A stretch of 41,382 nucleotides of DNA from Asparagopsis taxiformis (GCA_030407315.1 JALQPE010002936.1:1-41382), one strand, 5' to 3'; numbered from the stretch's first letter, positions 19,201-29,600 are shown. Notes: generated by a model not told the origin, from the sequence alone. A program made the numbers and translations.

Positions 19201-20054
19201 CCTCCTTTGTCACGCATCCGCAAATAGGCTTCCCACCGAGCATTTCGACATCTCGTCAGCCTACTTGCACGAATACTTTAACCACAACAAGCCAGTATTC
19301 ATCCGCCAACACCCCCTTTTCGATGGCACCTTCAAACACCCGGAACCAACTGGGCGCCTCGACAAAAATTTATACGGCACACGGCAAGTCGGCAAAACAT
19401 TCTGCGACGGCGCACGAACATACCTTCTTTCAAACGGCTTCACACAAACCAAATCCGACCCTTGCTTATTCATAAGGTCAAACAAGAACGGCACCACAAT
19501 CATCGCCATAACCATTGACGACTTTCTGGCGTGCGCCTCATCCCCCAACTTGCTTACGGCACTATACAAAATGCTTGCTCGCAAATACACCATCAAAAGG
19601 TTAGGACCCCCAACTCAATACCTCAATTGGAAAATCACCCACTCCGAACTGGGTATCACTATCTCCCAGCCTCATATCATACAGTCCGTCGTCGCCAAAT
19701 CGAACATGGCCGACGCCAAACCTCTCAGCAAACTATACTCAGACGGCATCGATCTCTCCCCTCCCAGTACGGAGGAACAGCTAGACGAAACAATTTCCAC
19801 ACCATACCGCGAAATCCTTGGGGAACTGCGCTACCTCACCGACTCTACAAGACCAGATATACAATTTTTCACAAACGCACTCGCCAGAGCTAACCACAAG
19901 CCAACACAACGGCATTGGAAACATTTGAAACGACTTATTCGCTTCCTGAAGCACACGCCAACACATGGCATTTCATTCCCGAACCACCCGCATGACACCC
20001 CACTGTTAGCATACGCAGATGCAGACTTCGCCAACGACCCCACGTCCAGAAAAA
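16262..20054 (+). pseudogene. copia B gag-pol polyprotein, one stop codon and truncated
   Basis: ATG 16262 (MDRTYLPPLD) opens a single gag-pol frame. Residues about 1-200 are gag. A knuckle WCTLHRSPHHSNREC (CX2HX4HX4C) lies near residue 228 and the protease FILDSGAFPSH near 280. Integrase has an HHCC region near 555-600 (ending CSACTLAK) and a core with SSDVCG, RSDNAKEY and NSVAERINGTL for the D,D,E triad. At 19070 a TGA interrupts the start of reverse transcriptase; copia C has Arg at the aligned position, so CGA to TGA is likely. The same frame then continues through reverse transcriptase (ITIDDFLACAS) and into RNase H (AYADADFANDPTSRK), where it stops being homologous. The downstream part may look like a separate gene but is the same frame. 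Confidence 0.85.
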
Positions 20055-21848
20055 TCAAGTATTTTCTCAGAAGAGATAATTTTTCTAAAATACAATTATT
20101 TGCATTGGGTGAAATATTTGTGATCAGTTTTCGATTTCGGACATTGCTTTCCTAATATTTTTGAGGCTTTTTGGGAAATAATATGATAAATTATTTTCGG
20201 AAACAGTTTTTTGATTTAGATCGATATTTTTGCATGAACTCCAAATTGGAAGCTTCCATCGAAAACAATAACTTTGCAGCTCTATAATTGACCTAATTGG
20301 GAATTTGATTTATTCCCACAAGTAGAATCACAAGATTAAATTTAATTTCTCAGCGGTGAGTGGCACGCGCCATAGCTTCATACTACACGCTAAAATAATG
20401 CACGTGAGTGCCTTCCAAGGGCACTGGAAACCTCGATGCAGAGGTACCGTTGACGATGTACAATGCTCGTTGATTATCACACCATGACAATCATTGCGTG
20501 TATACTGTCAGCTAGTAAATGCAAGTCTCGACCGAGTCTGGTGCGATTGCATTCGTCCTCGTTGCAGGTTGTGTGCCAGGGTCTACAGTGGAACTTTTGT
20601 GCAACATGGCCGAAGAAAGTACTGTAGCAACGGGTAGGTGATACAGACAACTTGTCACATGCAACCCCAAAATTCGTGGCAGACATCAGCCGAGGACGGA
20701 GTCTAGCCCGCGAATTTCAGCTAGAAAATTTCTGAAAAACTGTGGATATCATCCAATGTGAATTGATTACAGCATCAGTCATGTACGACAAGTGTCACCA
20801 GTATGACACGCATAGTTCGCGGATGTTGTAATCTCGCGCTTGTCCAATCACCGTTCACCAAAGGCGACATCTACAGACAGTCGTTTGCTTATGACAAAAG
20901 CGTAAGCGGCCGAAAAGCTGGCCTTATTCCTCGGCCCGACAGGTGAGACAAAGTCAATCCTACAGCGGGGGTTAATAATGAGATGTTACGAAATGTACGG
21001 TGCGACAGACACCACACATGGTAGCCAGCAGGATCGGGTACACACCAGTTGTAATGTACGACACGTATGGCCCGTTATACACCTTCATTAATTGCACCGA
21101 GTGGCGCATGAGAGAACGTGTATTCTGCACGGGGTATCAGCACGTTCATTGCTGGAAGAATTTCCACATTCTAGCAGAAGAATCAGGCCGGTTGTGGACA
21201 AACTCCAGGTATAGCATCTCGATTGTTCCCGCAGGAGGCCCGATCGCATCACAGATTTGCAATTTTTGAAAGGACATTCCACATTGACAGTAACATGTTA
21301 TAGTGACAAATGACACAATTGGATGCAGTCATCAAAGCTGTCTCGCTGATACCTGACCGACGTCCTGATGTTGGGTCGGCCTTGAATACCGCCTTTGGCC
21401 CGGAGTTTTTGAATTCTGAATTGATACGTACTGTGCATTCGCCGCGTCGTATTGTCGCTTTGTACGCGAATGGTGATCACAAACTGGGTGCATTTTGTGA
21501 TGATGCTCGAGACTGCCGGAGTGGGCTCAACTGTAAAGATCTCCTCGATTACATATCTTTCGACTCGTTTTCCGCCGCTTGTTGGAGCAAAAGATCTGCA
21601 GTCGTGATGACAGTTGTTCGATAGATCGAACACAGCAGGACGTTACATTTTGACACCCTGTTCTTCGATCCGTTCCCAACACAAATTCTTTACGTGTCGA
21701 CAATTTCACCTACAATGCATGCCGATCACGTCATTGGCCCGATTCAACACCTGTTCGACCGACAGTCCTTCCACGCGCCATCACACACGCCTTGCATTCC
21801 AGCCTCAATTCCCAACGGAGACATCCTAGCTCGCCAACTCCAATCCGC
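20055..21848. other. AT-rich segment then intergenic sequence up to gene 4
   Basis: From 20055 to about 20350 the base composition changes abruptly to AT-rich sequence with no recognisable coding content. From there to 21848 composition returns to normal, and the short frames on both strands show no motif I know. Confidence 0.5.
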
Positions 21849-21856
21849 ATTTATAC
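21849..21856 (+). promoter_or_regulatory. TATA-like box of gene 4
   Basis: ATTTATAC lies 80 bp before the gene 4 ATG. Confidence 0.45.
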
Positions 21857-21928
21857 CCGACCTGCCGCTGACGCTTCCCTCCCATCCATCCATCGACTCA
21901 CCCCAGCGAAACCAAACAGTTCCTCACA

Positions 21929-22882
21929 ATGGCATCCGCAACACTCTTTGCCCTCCTCCTCCTGTGTCTCGTGCTGCTCAGCACCGCCACCCCAACAGAG
22001 ACTGAGCTGGAAACTGTCGATCATCAGCAACTGACCCGTTGCGGTCGCTGCCCCAGAAGATGCTACCGTCGTCGTAACGCTGCCGTGCGTGATTGCGGTC
22101 GTCCATGCACCATGGGACAGCGCTGCCGTGTCGCTCGTTGCTCGCGCCGAAGTGGTCGTGGATTCCAATGCAGAGGTCCCCGTCGTCGTCCGACCCAGAT
22201 GCGTCCCCCGCGCCCGCCCGCACCAGCTCCGGCGCCAGCTCCGGTACCAGCCCCGGCACCGGCCCCTGTGTTCTCGTTCGACACATGCCCCAACCAGTGT
22301 ACATCCAACCAGGCTCTCGCCATTGCGCAGTGCGCTCCCGTGGCTTTCCAGAACCTTGGTTGCCGTGTTCGTAGCTGCGTTCTCTCCGCAAACTGCAAAT
22401 GGATTCATCTGCGCGCTTCCAGACCGGTTTCTCCCACACCTAGCGCCAGTCCCAGTACTTCTTCCACACCCTCCCCTAGCGTGACGCCAACCCCCTCCAA
22501 CAGCCCTGGTGTTTCTCCCAGTCCGTCTATGACGCCTGGTGCGTCTCCGAGCCCCTCGGTCAGCGCGACCCCATCCCTTACACCGACTCCTTCGCCGGAT
22601 TGCACGTTTACAGTTGAAGGTGGTATTGGCGCGGCTGCCGCGATTGACGGTGTCTGCAGATGCGGTACTCGCTCGAGGAGCATTATTGTATTGGCTGCGG
22701 CGGGTGCCCAGGCTGCCGCTGATACGCCATGCTACAATGCGTGCCTGAGACCTCTGATTGATTCATTGTGCTCCATCAACGGATTCCCATTCTTCGTGGA
22801 TAATGCTGAAGTGTTGTGGATACCTGTTGCACCTTGCACTGGTACGATATCTCGTGTTACAAATCAGTGCGTATTCGCTTGA
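21929..22882 (+). CDS. secreted modular cysteine-rich protein, family member 4
   Basis: 317 residues in one open frame, ATG 21929. Signal peptide MASATLFALLLLCLVLLSTA. Module 1 is CGRCPRRCYRRR...RGFQC with eight cysteines but a shorter last interval (X9 instead of X13). A Pro/Ala linker follows, then module 2 (CPNQC...CRVRSCVLS), a Ser/Pro/Thr linker and the C-terminal module (CRCG, CYNAC, ending NQCVFA). Two differences stand out. Module 2 loses the conserved GFICALP end: that sequence is present in the DNA at about 22400-22420 but in another frame, and the frame is restored before PVSPTP. The CC-X2-C pair of the C-terminal module is also replaced (IPVAPCTG). The protein could still be made. 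Unknown function. Confidence 0.82.
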   Translation: MASATLFALLLLCLVLLSTATPTETELETVDHQQLTRCGRCPRRCYRRRNAAVRDCGRPCTMGQRCRVARCSRRSGRGFQCRGPRRRPTQMRPPRPPAPAPAPAPVPAPAPAPVFSFDTCPNQCTSNQALAIAQCAPVAFQNLGCRVRSCVLSANCKWIHLRASRPVSPTPSASPSTSSTPSPSVTPTPSNSPGVSPSPSMTPGASPSPSVSATPSLTPTPSPDCTFTVEGGIGAAAAIDGVCRCGTRSRSIIVLAAAGAQAAADTPCYNACLRPLIDSLCSINGFPFFVDNAEVLWIPVAPCTGTISRVTNQCVFA

Positions 22883-24375
22883 AGATGTTGTAGTTATGCC
22901 GAAGTTGAGCTTTGAATAGTAGATGCGGTAACTGCAGACGAAAAAGTTATGCAGATGTAACGTCAAGACTGTTGACTACACAGAAAACATGTTACCAAAT
23001 CCCTGTAGACTATCAGTTGCCGCAGAGTTGCCCACAAATAGACATCAATTGTTACCGAAACAATTCGAATCAGGTGAAATTAAATCGCATATCGGCAGCG
23101 ATGCGCTTTATTACTGTGAAGGAAGTTACCGTCTGAAGAAACGGTCGTCAGCTTACACAAATCGTTAGGAGCAATACAGATTCACACTGTTAGCTGCACC
23201 GATGCGGTCTTCCCGTTTATCCACTGCAGACCACCTTTCACTCTGTTAGAAGGAGAATGAATCCTTAACATCTCACCACTACTGCCTGGGCACCAGAACT
23301 TGATATTGATATCACAGGTCATAAGGGACCAGATGAGAAGAACGCAGTTTTTACTGCACTGAATAGAAACCGGGTTGCAGAACAATACCTGAGGAGCGAT
23401 TTGGACGCAGTTGCGTTCTTGCAATGCGCTAGTATCTTCGACAATACAAAAACGCGTGCCAGTGATCTGCAGGGTAATGACGCATGGGGTGGCGCACACG
23501 TTTTCACATACGTTCACCGCCGCCCCCGCTGCATGATGCGTTTTGATTGCATCCAACTTGGATAGTTTCGTTCTAATAATCTTGGTTGCATACTGTATCT
23601 GAAACGCGTATGCAATGTCGAAAATCTGACGCGCGAAAAACAAGCCGTGCCTCAGCTATCGTTTTCAAGTTAAATATCTTCGTGCCTTGAAATCCGATTT
23701 ATTTGAACGGATACGCAAGAGGGACGACGACGACTCGGTATTGGCCATCTCACACACCTGACATCATGCGGCACCATTCGTGCCAAGTGGCCATGCCATT
23801 TGCCATCAGACATGGTGACGTCATTGGGCGTCACAGCCACGTATGAAACCTTTCACCACGTTATCAATCATGAAAGCCTGGCCAATAAAAGGGCAGATAT
23901 TGTGTTCTCGTTGCGTTCATCTTTCTCTTCCGCTATTGGAAAGTAAATTAGAGAAGAAACCTGGTTTCAAGTTTGACGGGGAGATTCCCCTCGAGGGGTA
24001 GACGCACTTGGCAGGATATTTTTATTTCCCGCTTTTCGAAACCGCCCCCGATGAGGATTCTTACAGCGAATTGACAGGCGGAACAAGATACTTGAAATTT
24101 CTACATCAATCAAGGCTGATCTCAGGTCAGCGATCAGCACCATTCACCGTTGTCGCATTTTATCTTCCATGGATGTTCATTCCATCGAATAGACCCTTCT
24201 GTCTGCCTTCACCTTAACGGCGAGCACTGATTCCCCAATCCAGAAGTACAGATGGGCATTGCGCAATATTCTCCCCATGTCATGAAACAAGTGGAATTCT
24301 AGGAACATAAATGTAATCACAATCAATCTTCCACTACACGACGACTGCAACCTGTTTCTCAGTAATCTTAATTTG
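22883..24375. other. intergenic, genes 4 to 5
   Basis: No confident gene. A minus-strand frame (about 23643-23182) is rich in cysteine (VCENVCATPC, FCNPVSIQCSKNC) but has no ATG near its start. It may be an exon or relic and is discussed as a finding. Confidence 0.4.
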
Positions 24376-24381
24376 TATAAA
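24376..24381 (+). promoter_or_regulatory. TATA box of gene 5
   Basis: TATAAA lies 64 bp before the ATG at 24440. Confidence 0.4.
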
Positions 24382-24439
24382 TGGCGTCGGACTAGAACAG
24401 GGACATGTCCCAACCAGAAACACAGCCAATCTCAACATC

Positions 24440-24828
24440 ATGAAGTTCACTTTTTTCGTTGCTTCCCTTACTCTCCGCATCACTCGTCTCCTCCCAACAC
24501 CGTCTCACAACCATCCGACAAATTCGTCCCCGATGCGGTACATGTAACCCGATATGTTTCAGACGTCGCTCAAATGCCGATGCTGCCTGCGCGCCGACCA
24601 TAGTTGTCGATTGGCTCTCAATTGCTCAGTCCGTCGATGCGTTCGACCAAATGATTCCCGAACCCCATTCGGATTTCAATGTACCGGAACTATACCCCCA
24701 CCAACTACGCTGCCACCGGTAACTCTTCTACCCGCCATGACAGCACCGAACACGTGCCCCAACATCTGCACACTGGATGTCAATCTTGTGGTTTCACATG
24801 CTCGCAACCTGGAAATCAAGCCAGAGGC
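24440..24828 (+). pseudogene. secreted modular cysteine-rich protein, member 5, 5' part (decayed, interrupted by copia C)
   Basis: ATG 24440 starts MKFTFFV; homology then passes to another frame (LPLLSASLVSSQ, rest of the signal peptide, and CGTCNPICFRRRSNADAAC). It changes frame again near 24590 to CRLALNCSVRRC...FGFQC, which completes module 1. Module 2 begins CPNICTLD and changes frame once more near 24803 (CSQPGNQARGC). So there are at least three frame breaks before the copia insertion point at 24828. Module spacing (CX3CX10C ... CX4C) is still readable. The gene is a pseudogene independent of the insertion. Confidence 0.75.
24824..24828. repeat. target-site duplication of copia C, left copy (gaggc)
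   Basis: GAGGC at 24824-24828 recurs at 29596-29600, and gene 5 homology resumes there. Confidence 0.8.
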
Positions 24829-24940
24829 TAACAATAAACTTTCATATTCAATATGCATTACAGTACACAACCAGTACTTAGATCATCCGCCGTCGCTCCT
24901 GCTCAGTAAACTGAACTAAGAGACATTGATCCTCTTCACA
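24829..24940 (+). repeat. 5' LTR of copia C (112 bp)
   Basis: TAACAATAAACTTTCAT ... CTCTTCACA. It differs from the 3' LTR only in the order of bases near the seventh position (AATAAAC against AAATAAC). Compared with copia A it lacks about 20 bp at the TGTCGG end. Confidence 0.88.
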
Positions 24941-24958
24941 GGTTATGGACCCAGACGC
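24941..24958 (+). other. copia C primer-binding site (half-tRNA iMet type)
   Basis: GGTTATGGACCCAGACGC directly follows the LTR. It differs from copia A at two bases and matches the anticodon-side complement of initiator tRNA-Met as in Drosophila copia. Confidence 0.7.
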
Positions 24959-25037
24959 ACACTGCGAAAGCCCACCCGCCGTCATCCACATTCAGATCAC
25001 CAATCCCCTGACAGCATATCTGCCTTTTCCGGCTCTT

Positions 25038-25235
25038 TACCATCCGGCGACGACAACTCCCGCCACACTTTACCATCCGGCGACGACAACTCCCGCCACA
25101 CTTTACCATCTGGCGACGACAACTCCCGCCACACTTTACCATCCGGCGACGACAACTCCCGCCACACTTTACCATCCGGCGACGACAACTCCCGCCACAC
25201 TATACCATCCGGCGACGACAACTCCCGCCAACTCC
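25038..25235 (+). repeat. 33-bp minisatellite in copia C leader, six units
   Basis: Six tandem copies of a unit beginning TACCATCCGGCGACGACAAC. The unit is a multiple of three, so all frames stay open across it and give artificial 11-residue repeats. It lies before the gag ATG at 25280 and is absent from the leaders of copia A and B. Confidence 0.9.
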
Positions 25236-25279
25236 CCACTCACCCGACGCCGTCCGTGCCCATTATCTCGCCTGTTCCG

Positions 25280-25870
25280 ATGTCTACCCCTTCGTTCCCT
25301 TCCCAACATCAGGTCGACATTCCCCTCCTCACCTTCTCCAACTATATCCCTTGGCGAATCAGTATTGAACACCATGCGCGAATGCACAAGGTACTCGACT
25401 ATCTCCTCCAAGCTGTACCGAACACTAGCATACCGGAGGAAGCTGCGTTGCATCGTGACAAACACTCACAAGCTCAACTCCTCGTTCTCCCATCCCTGTC
25501 CACGGAAGTCATGGCACTCTTTACGGATGCCGAACTTTCTGGCTCCGTGCACACTCTTTTCTCCAAGATCCACAGTCACCTAACCGCTCGAAATCCGGAA
25601 CACACTGATGACAACCTTCGCGGAAAAGCACAAAGCATCAAATGGGACTCCACGTTCACTGTCTCTGATTACGTGGCGCAACACAACGAAATACGCGCGT
25701 TGATGATTCGTGCTAACTACCCTGATATATCCAATGAACAAACTACCGTAAAATTTCTCCTTGAAGGTCTGGAACACCATCCTGACTGGACAGTGTTTCT
25801 ACAGACAATCGCAACACATAATGCTCTCCATCCTGGCTCCCCCTTATCCAAAGACACATCGTTGCTATGA
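25280..25870 (+). CDS. copia C gag
   Basis: About 196 codons from ATG 25280 (MSTPSFPSQHQVDIP). The start is chosen because it aligns with the copia A gag start; upstream codons lie in the minisatellite leader. Recognisable gag features are NYIPWRISIEHHARM near the start and DYVAQHNEIRALMIRANYP with EQTTVKFLLEGL, shared with copia A (EQTTVQFVLNGL). The TGA stop at 25868-25870 overlaps ATGATGG, from which the next frame continues. In copia A and B gag and pol are one frame here, so this is probably a frameshift rather than a designed junction. Confidence 0.75.
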   Translation: MSTPSFPSQHQVDIPLLTFSNYIPWRISIEHHARMHKVLDYLLQAVPNTSIPEEAALHRDKHSQAQLLVLPSLSTEVMALFTDAELSGSVHTLFSKIHSHLTARNPEHTDDNLRGKAQSIKWDSTFTVSDYVAQHNEIRALMIRANYPDISNEQTTVKFLLEGLEHHPDWTVFLQTIATHNALHPGSPLSKDTSLL

Positions 25871-26727
25871 TGGTCAGGCACGACGAGATCACTAAGCGTA
25901 CAGCTACTGTCACGCGCGCAGCACACCACCTTCTCCCTCGCTCCGTACAGCCCCGCCATTCACCTCGCCACCGTACCCGCAAATCACCCTTGCCACGGCG
26001 CACTAACCCGCAAAATCACATCAAACCCCCTCCTGGTCATTCCGGACCATGGTGCACTGTGCACGGCTCCTTCTACCACTCCACCTCCGAATGTCGTTTG
26101 CGCAATTCATACCTATCTTCCATCTCCCGAAATCCTACAGCCACCAAGAAGATACCCCGGAGCAAGGCCAACCTCTCTACTCCCGTGTACAATGACTCCC
26201 CGTATCAGGATCCAAACACCTCCGATGACGATGAACCAGACGACAACGTACGTTGTGGCACCACTCTCTGTACATCCTATATTTTAGATTCCGGTGCTGA
26301 CCCGTCGCATCTCATCCATCCTGTACCAGGAATGAAAAAATTCTCATCCCGCACGCGCACCGCCGATGGACACACATCTCGTATCACCCACCGTGACAAT
26401 GTACACATTCCTATTGATGACAACGTCCTACTTCCCTCTCATACGGCTATCGTCGGACCAGACCTTCACTCCAACCTCCTTTCAGTTGCCCAAGTGACCA
26501 AGTCTCACGATGTTGTCTTCCAACATGACAAAGCATACATCACAAGACCGTCATCCCCCCCGTCCCCCAGGAATGTCCTAGCTACTGCCACCAAGGATAA
26601 AGGCCTATACATTCTATCCAGCACCGCTTCTCCTCGCAAGTCACTCTCCTTCCACAAGCACATACTGCACGCACCATCCCCTCCAAATTGGCCATTCGAA
26701 AACAACTACGCGATGGAATTAAAATGA
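25867..26727 (+). pseudogene. copia C gag knuckle and protease segment
   Basis: Second frame of the broken polyprotein. It carries the knuckle WCTVHGSFYHSTSEC (CX2HX4HX4C) at about 26050-26095 and the aspartic protease YILDSGADPSHL at about 26278-26313, followed by the protease body (NLLSVAQVTKSHDVVFQ). Homology leaves this frame near 26700. Confidence 0.8.
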
Positions 26728-27565
26728 AACGTCTTTCCTCCACACCCCCTGCTAGACGATCACTCCAGAAATCTGCCCGCTCTCACATTGTCAACAAACC
26801 ACGACGGCATCGCAAACGGGATCGCAATGAACGGGTCAGAATCTCCCGTACCAAACCCAAAATCAAAGTTCCTTTCTCTTCCATCCTGCGCGACTACCAT
26901 CACTGGCATCTTAAACTGAATCATGCACACCCCACCAAAATTCATCATATGGCCAAACACCACCTAGTGCCCAACATGCCGCGATCCCTACTCCATTCCC
27001 CTCCTAAACTATCTTGTTCAGGTTGTGCAATCGGCAAAATGAAGGCTGCACCATTCCGCCGACATCCACGCTCAGCTCCAGTTGGTTCTCACCTCCATAC
27101 CGACATATGCGGTCCCTTCCCTTGCACTTCCCTTGACGGCAACAAATACTTCTCCACCTTTCTTGACGAAGGAAGTCGCTACTTAACCGTTCACTGCAGC
27201 CCTACCAAATCTGCTGCAGCTTCTTTCATCAAAACCCACATCCATCACACACATCAACACACACCGCACGTCATTCGCCATATCACGTCAGACAATGCTC
27301 GGGAATATTACTCTTCAGACCTAAAAAGGCTATATGCACAGCTCGACATCAGCACACATCCTTCTATTCCTCACACTCCACAGGAGAACTCTCTGGCAGA
27401 ACGTATCAATCGCACCCTATTAGATGCCACCCGCGCCAGCCTCCTTACTTCTGGTCTTCCTCACTCCCTTTTTGACTATGCACTTCTCAACGCTACTGAT
27501 GCGTACAACCACACCCCCACACTGCCCATGGGTCACTTCCGGCAGCACTTTGGCTGGGCACCACA
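26688..27565 (+). pseudogene. copia C integrase segment
   Basis: Third frame. HWHLKLNHAHPTKIHHM ... CSGCAIGK is the HHCC zinc-binding region, and HTDICGP, SDNAREYYSS and NSLAERINRTL give the D,D,E catalytic triad of integrase. From about 27565 the homology moves to another frame (TPDVTTLLPFGTQGYVHDRS), which runs to about 27900 (27656 ATG). Confidence 0.8.
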
Positions 27566-27900
27566 CCGGACGTCACCACTCTCCTGCCCTTTGGCACTCA
27601 AGGTTATGTCCACGATCGTTCGCCCCATCACAAACTCGAGCCCCGAGCCATTCTCATGTACTATCTTGCCCGCCAAGACTATCGGCATTATTTCGTCTTC
27701 AATCCACTCAAGAACACAGTATCTCGATGCCGCGCTGCTGATTTTGCAGAATACCACCCAAGTATGGATCCCACCCGCACCTACTTTGATCCACATGACC
27801 CCTCCTCTAACACAGCCCACCCAAGTCTTCCCGCCATACACACCGAACCCAGAAACCTCTCCCAAGCGCGCAAAGCACCAGACGCCCATGAATGGGAACT
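27566..27900 (+). pseudogene. copia C integrase C-terminal and linker segment
   Basis: Fourth frame, carrying the region between the integrase core and reverse transcriptase (FGTQGYVHDRSPHHKLEPRA then YFVFNPLKNTVSRC). It ends in DAHEWELAW, where homology passes to the reverse transcriptase frame. Confidence 0.7.
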
Positions 27901-29436
27901 GGCTTGGATACGGAGATCAACAACTTGGAATCCCGCGGCATCCTCACATACGTCCCACGCACTCAAGTTCCTCCTCAAACCAAAATACTTCCTTTAACCA
28001 CGGTCTTCAAGTTGAAGCGCAACAGCGATGGTACTCCCACCAGTCGCAAAGTTCGCTGCACAATACGCGGTGATAAACAAGTCCCAGGCGTTCATTACGA
28101 TCCGTACAATCTCTCCAGCCCCGTCACTCATCGAGACACCATCCGCTCGGCTCTTGCTCTTGCCGCAGCAAACTCCTACCATGCTCTTCATTGGGACATC
28201 GAAGCCGCCTTCTTGCATGAAAAATTCAACGATAACCGCACCATATTCGTACAGCAACCCACTAGGTTTGATGGCTCTCTGCGCCACCCTCACCATGTCG
28301 CCCAACTCACTGGGAACATGTATGGCAGCAAACAGGCTTGCCGAATTTTCACAGAAGGCCTTGCCACCTTCCTGGAGTCGCATGATTTCCAACGGCTCCA
28401 TTCTGATCCCTGCTCATTCATACGTCATGATCCTTCCCGCTCAGAGCTATTTATCCTGCTCATCATAACAGTGGATGACTTCCTGGTCATTTCCAACTCC
28501 ACTGCACTCATTTCCCACACCAAATCCACACTTCTTTGCAAATACTCGGTTAAAGACCTCGGCCCTGTGTCTGCCATCCTCGGCTGGAAAGTGACTCAAT
28601 CTCAGTCGGGTATCACAATCTCCCAACCAGGATACATCAGTTCCTTGCTTGAAAAATACAGACACACCACTGCCAAACCGTCACCCTCTCCCATAGCTTC
28701 CGAGCTCCTGGCCCCGAACAATCGTGACTCTAAACCCCTCGACACATCCCTGTATGACTATACTGGCCTCATCGGCTCTCTGCGATACCTTGCCGATTGC
28801 ACTCGCCCCGATATCTCATACATCGTCGGCTTCCTGGGCCGATACTCACGTTGTCCAACCACACACCACTGGTTAGCTGCCCTTCGCGTGTTACGATATC
28901 TACGCGGCACATCCGACGTTGGTATCACATACTCCAGGAAATTTACCTCCTCTATTGTGGCCTACTCAGATTCCGATCACGCCTCCTGCCCCACAACACG
29001 CCGTTCCACGACAGGCAGCCTCATCTTTTACAATGGCGCTCCTGTCTCATGGCAGTCCAAACGTCAACGCACGGTATCGCCGTCTACTCATGCCGCTGAA
29101 TATGTTGCAACATTTCATACTACTCAACTACTCCGAACCGTTGCCAACTTTCTCACTGAAATCCAACATCTTCCCCGCACACCTATCCCTCTTTACATCG
29201 ACAATGCGGCTGCAATTGCTACTGCCAAAGCGTCATACCCTACTCCTAATGCTCGGCACATTGACGTGAAGTATCACTGGCTCAAAGAACAAGTACACAA
29301 CGGCCTCATTGAGCCTATTCATATTTCCTCGAATGCAAACCCAGCTGATGTCTTAACGAAAACGCTCAAACCGGCGCAGTTCAAACTCAAACTCCCATTA
29401 CTTCGTCTCTCAGCGTCCACGGCGCGCGGCGACTAA
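27892..29436 (+). pseudogene. copia C reverse transcriptase-RNase H segment
   Basis: 514 codons in one frame, the best preserved part. Reverse transcriptase begins near GILTYVPRTQVPPQT and has TVFKLKRNSDG, the conserved SSPVTHRDTIR, WDIEAAFLH and the catalytic ITVDDFLVISN. RNase H has SIVAYSDSDHASCP, HAAEYVAT and YIDNAAAI, which are its acidic active-site segments, and it ends near ADVLTKTLKP. The TAA stop at 29434-29436 is the first codon of a TAACAAATAACTTTC copy that resembles the start of the LTR. Confidence 0.85.
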
Positions 29437-29483
29437 CAAATAACTTTCCTTCCTTTCCGCACCGTGTCCACTTCTCCACAAAT

Positions 29484-29595
29484 TAACAAATAACTTTCAT
29501 ATTCAATATGCATTACAGTACACAACCAGTACTTAGATCATCCGCCGTCGCTCCTGCTCAGTAAACTGAACTAAGAGACATTGATCCTCTTCACA
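29484..29595 (+). repeat. 3' LTR of copia C (112 bp)
   Basis: Repeats 24829-24940 almost exactly and is followed by GAGGC. No clear polypurine tract precedes it. A 15-bp copy of its start (TAACAAATAACTTTC) also lies 50 bp upstream at 29434. Confidence 0.88.
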
Positions 29596-29600
29596 GAGGC
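29596..29600. repeat. target-site duplication of copia C, right copy (gaggc)
   Basis: Second copy of GAGGC. Gene 5 resumes within it: the frame GGC TGC ACA continues module 2. Confidence 0.8.

Larger units (their letters stand above)
16074..20054 (+). mobile_element. Ty1/copia element B, 3'-truncated
   Basis: Short 5' LTR, decayed primer-binding site, then one long gag-pol frame that breaks off inside RNase H at about 20054, where AT-rich unrelated DNA begins. There is no 3' LTR in the window, hence no target duplication. Confidence 0.85.
24829..29595 (+). mobile_element. Ty1/copia element C, full length, inserted in gene 5
   Basis: 4.77 kb with 112-bp LTRs at both ends, a 5-bp target duplication (gaggc), primer-binding site, leader with a 33-bp minisatellite, gag, protease, integrase, reverse transcriptase and RNase H in copia order. 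Coding sequence is broken by about four frameshifts, so the copy is not autonomous in the sequence given. Confidence 0.92.

Noticed and set aside
25038..25235. Repeat protein encoded by the LPSGDDNSRHT units
   Set aside because: The repeat lies in the untranslated leader before the aligned gag start. All frames are open across it only because the unit is 33 bp.
24926..25279. Long gag-like frame starting in the copia C LTR
   Set aside because: The frame starts on TTG within the LTR and runs through the in-frame minisatellite. Alignment with copia A places the gag start at ATG 25280.
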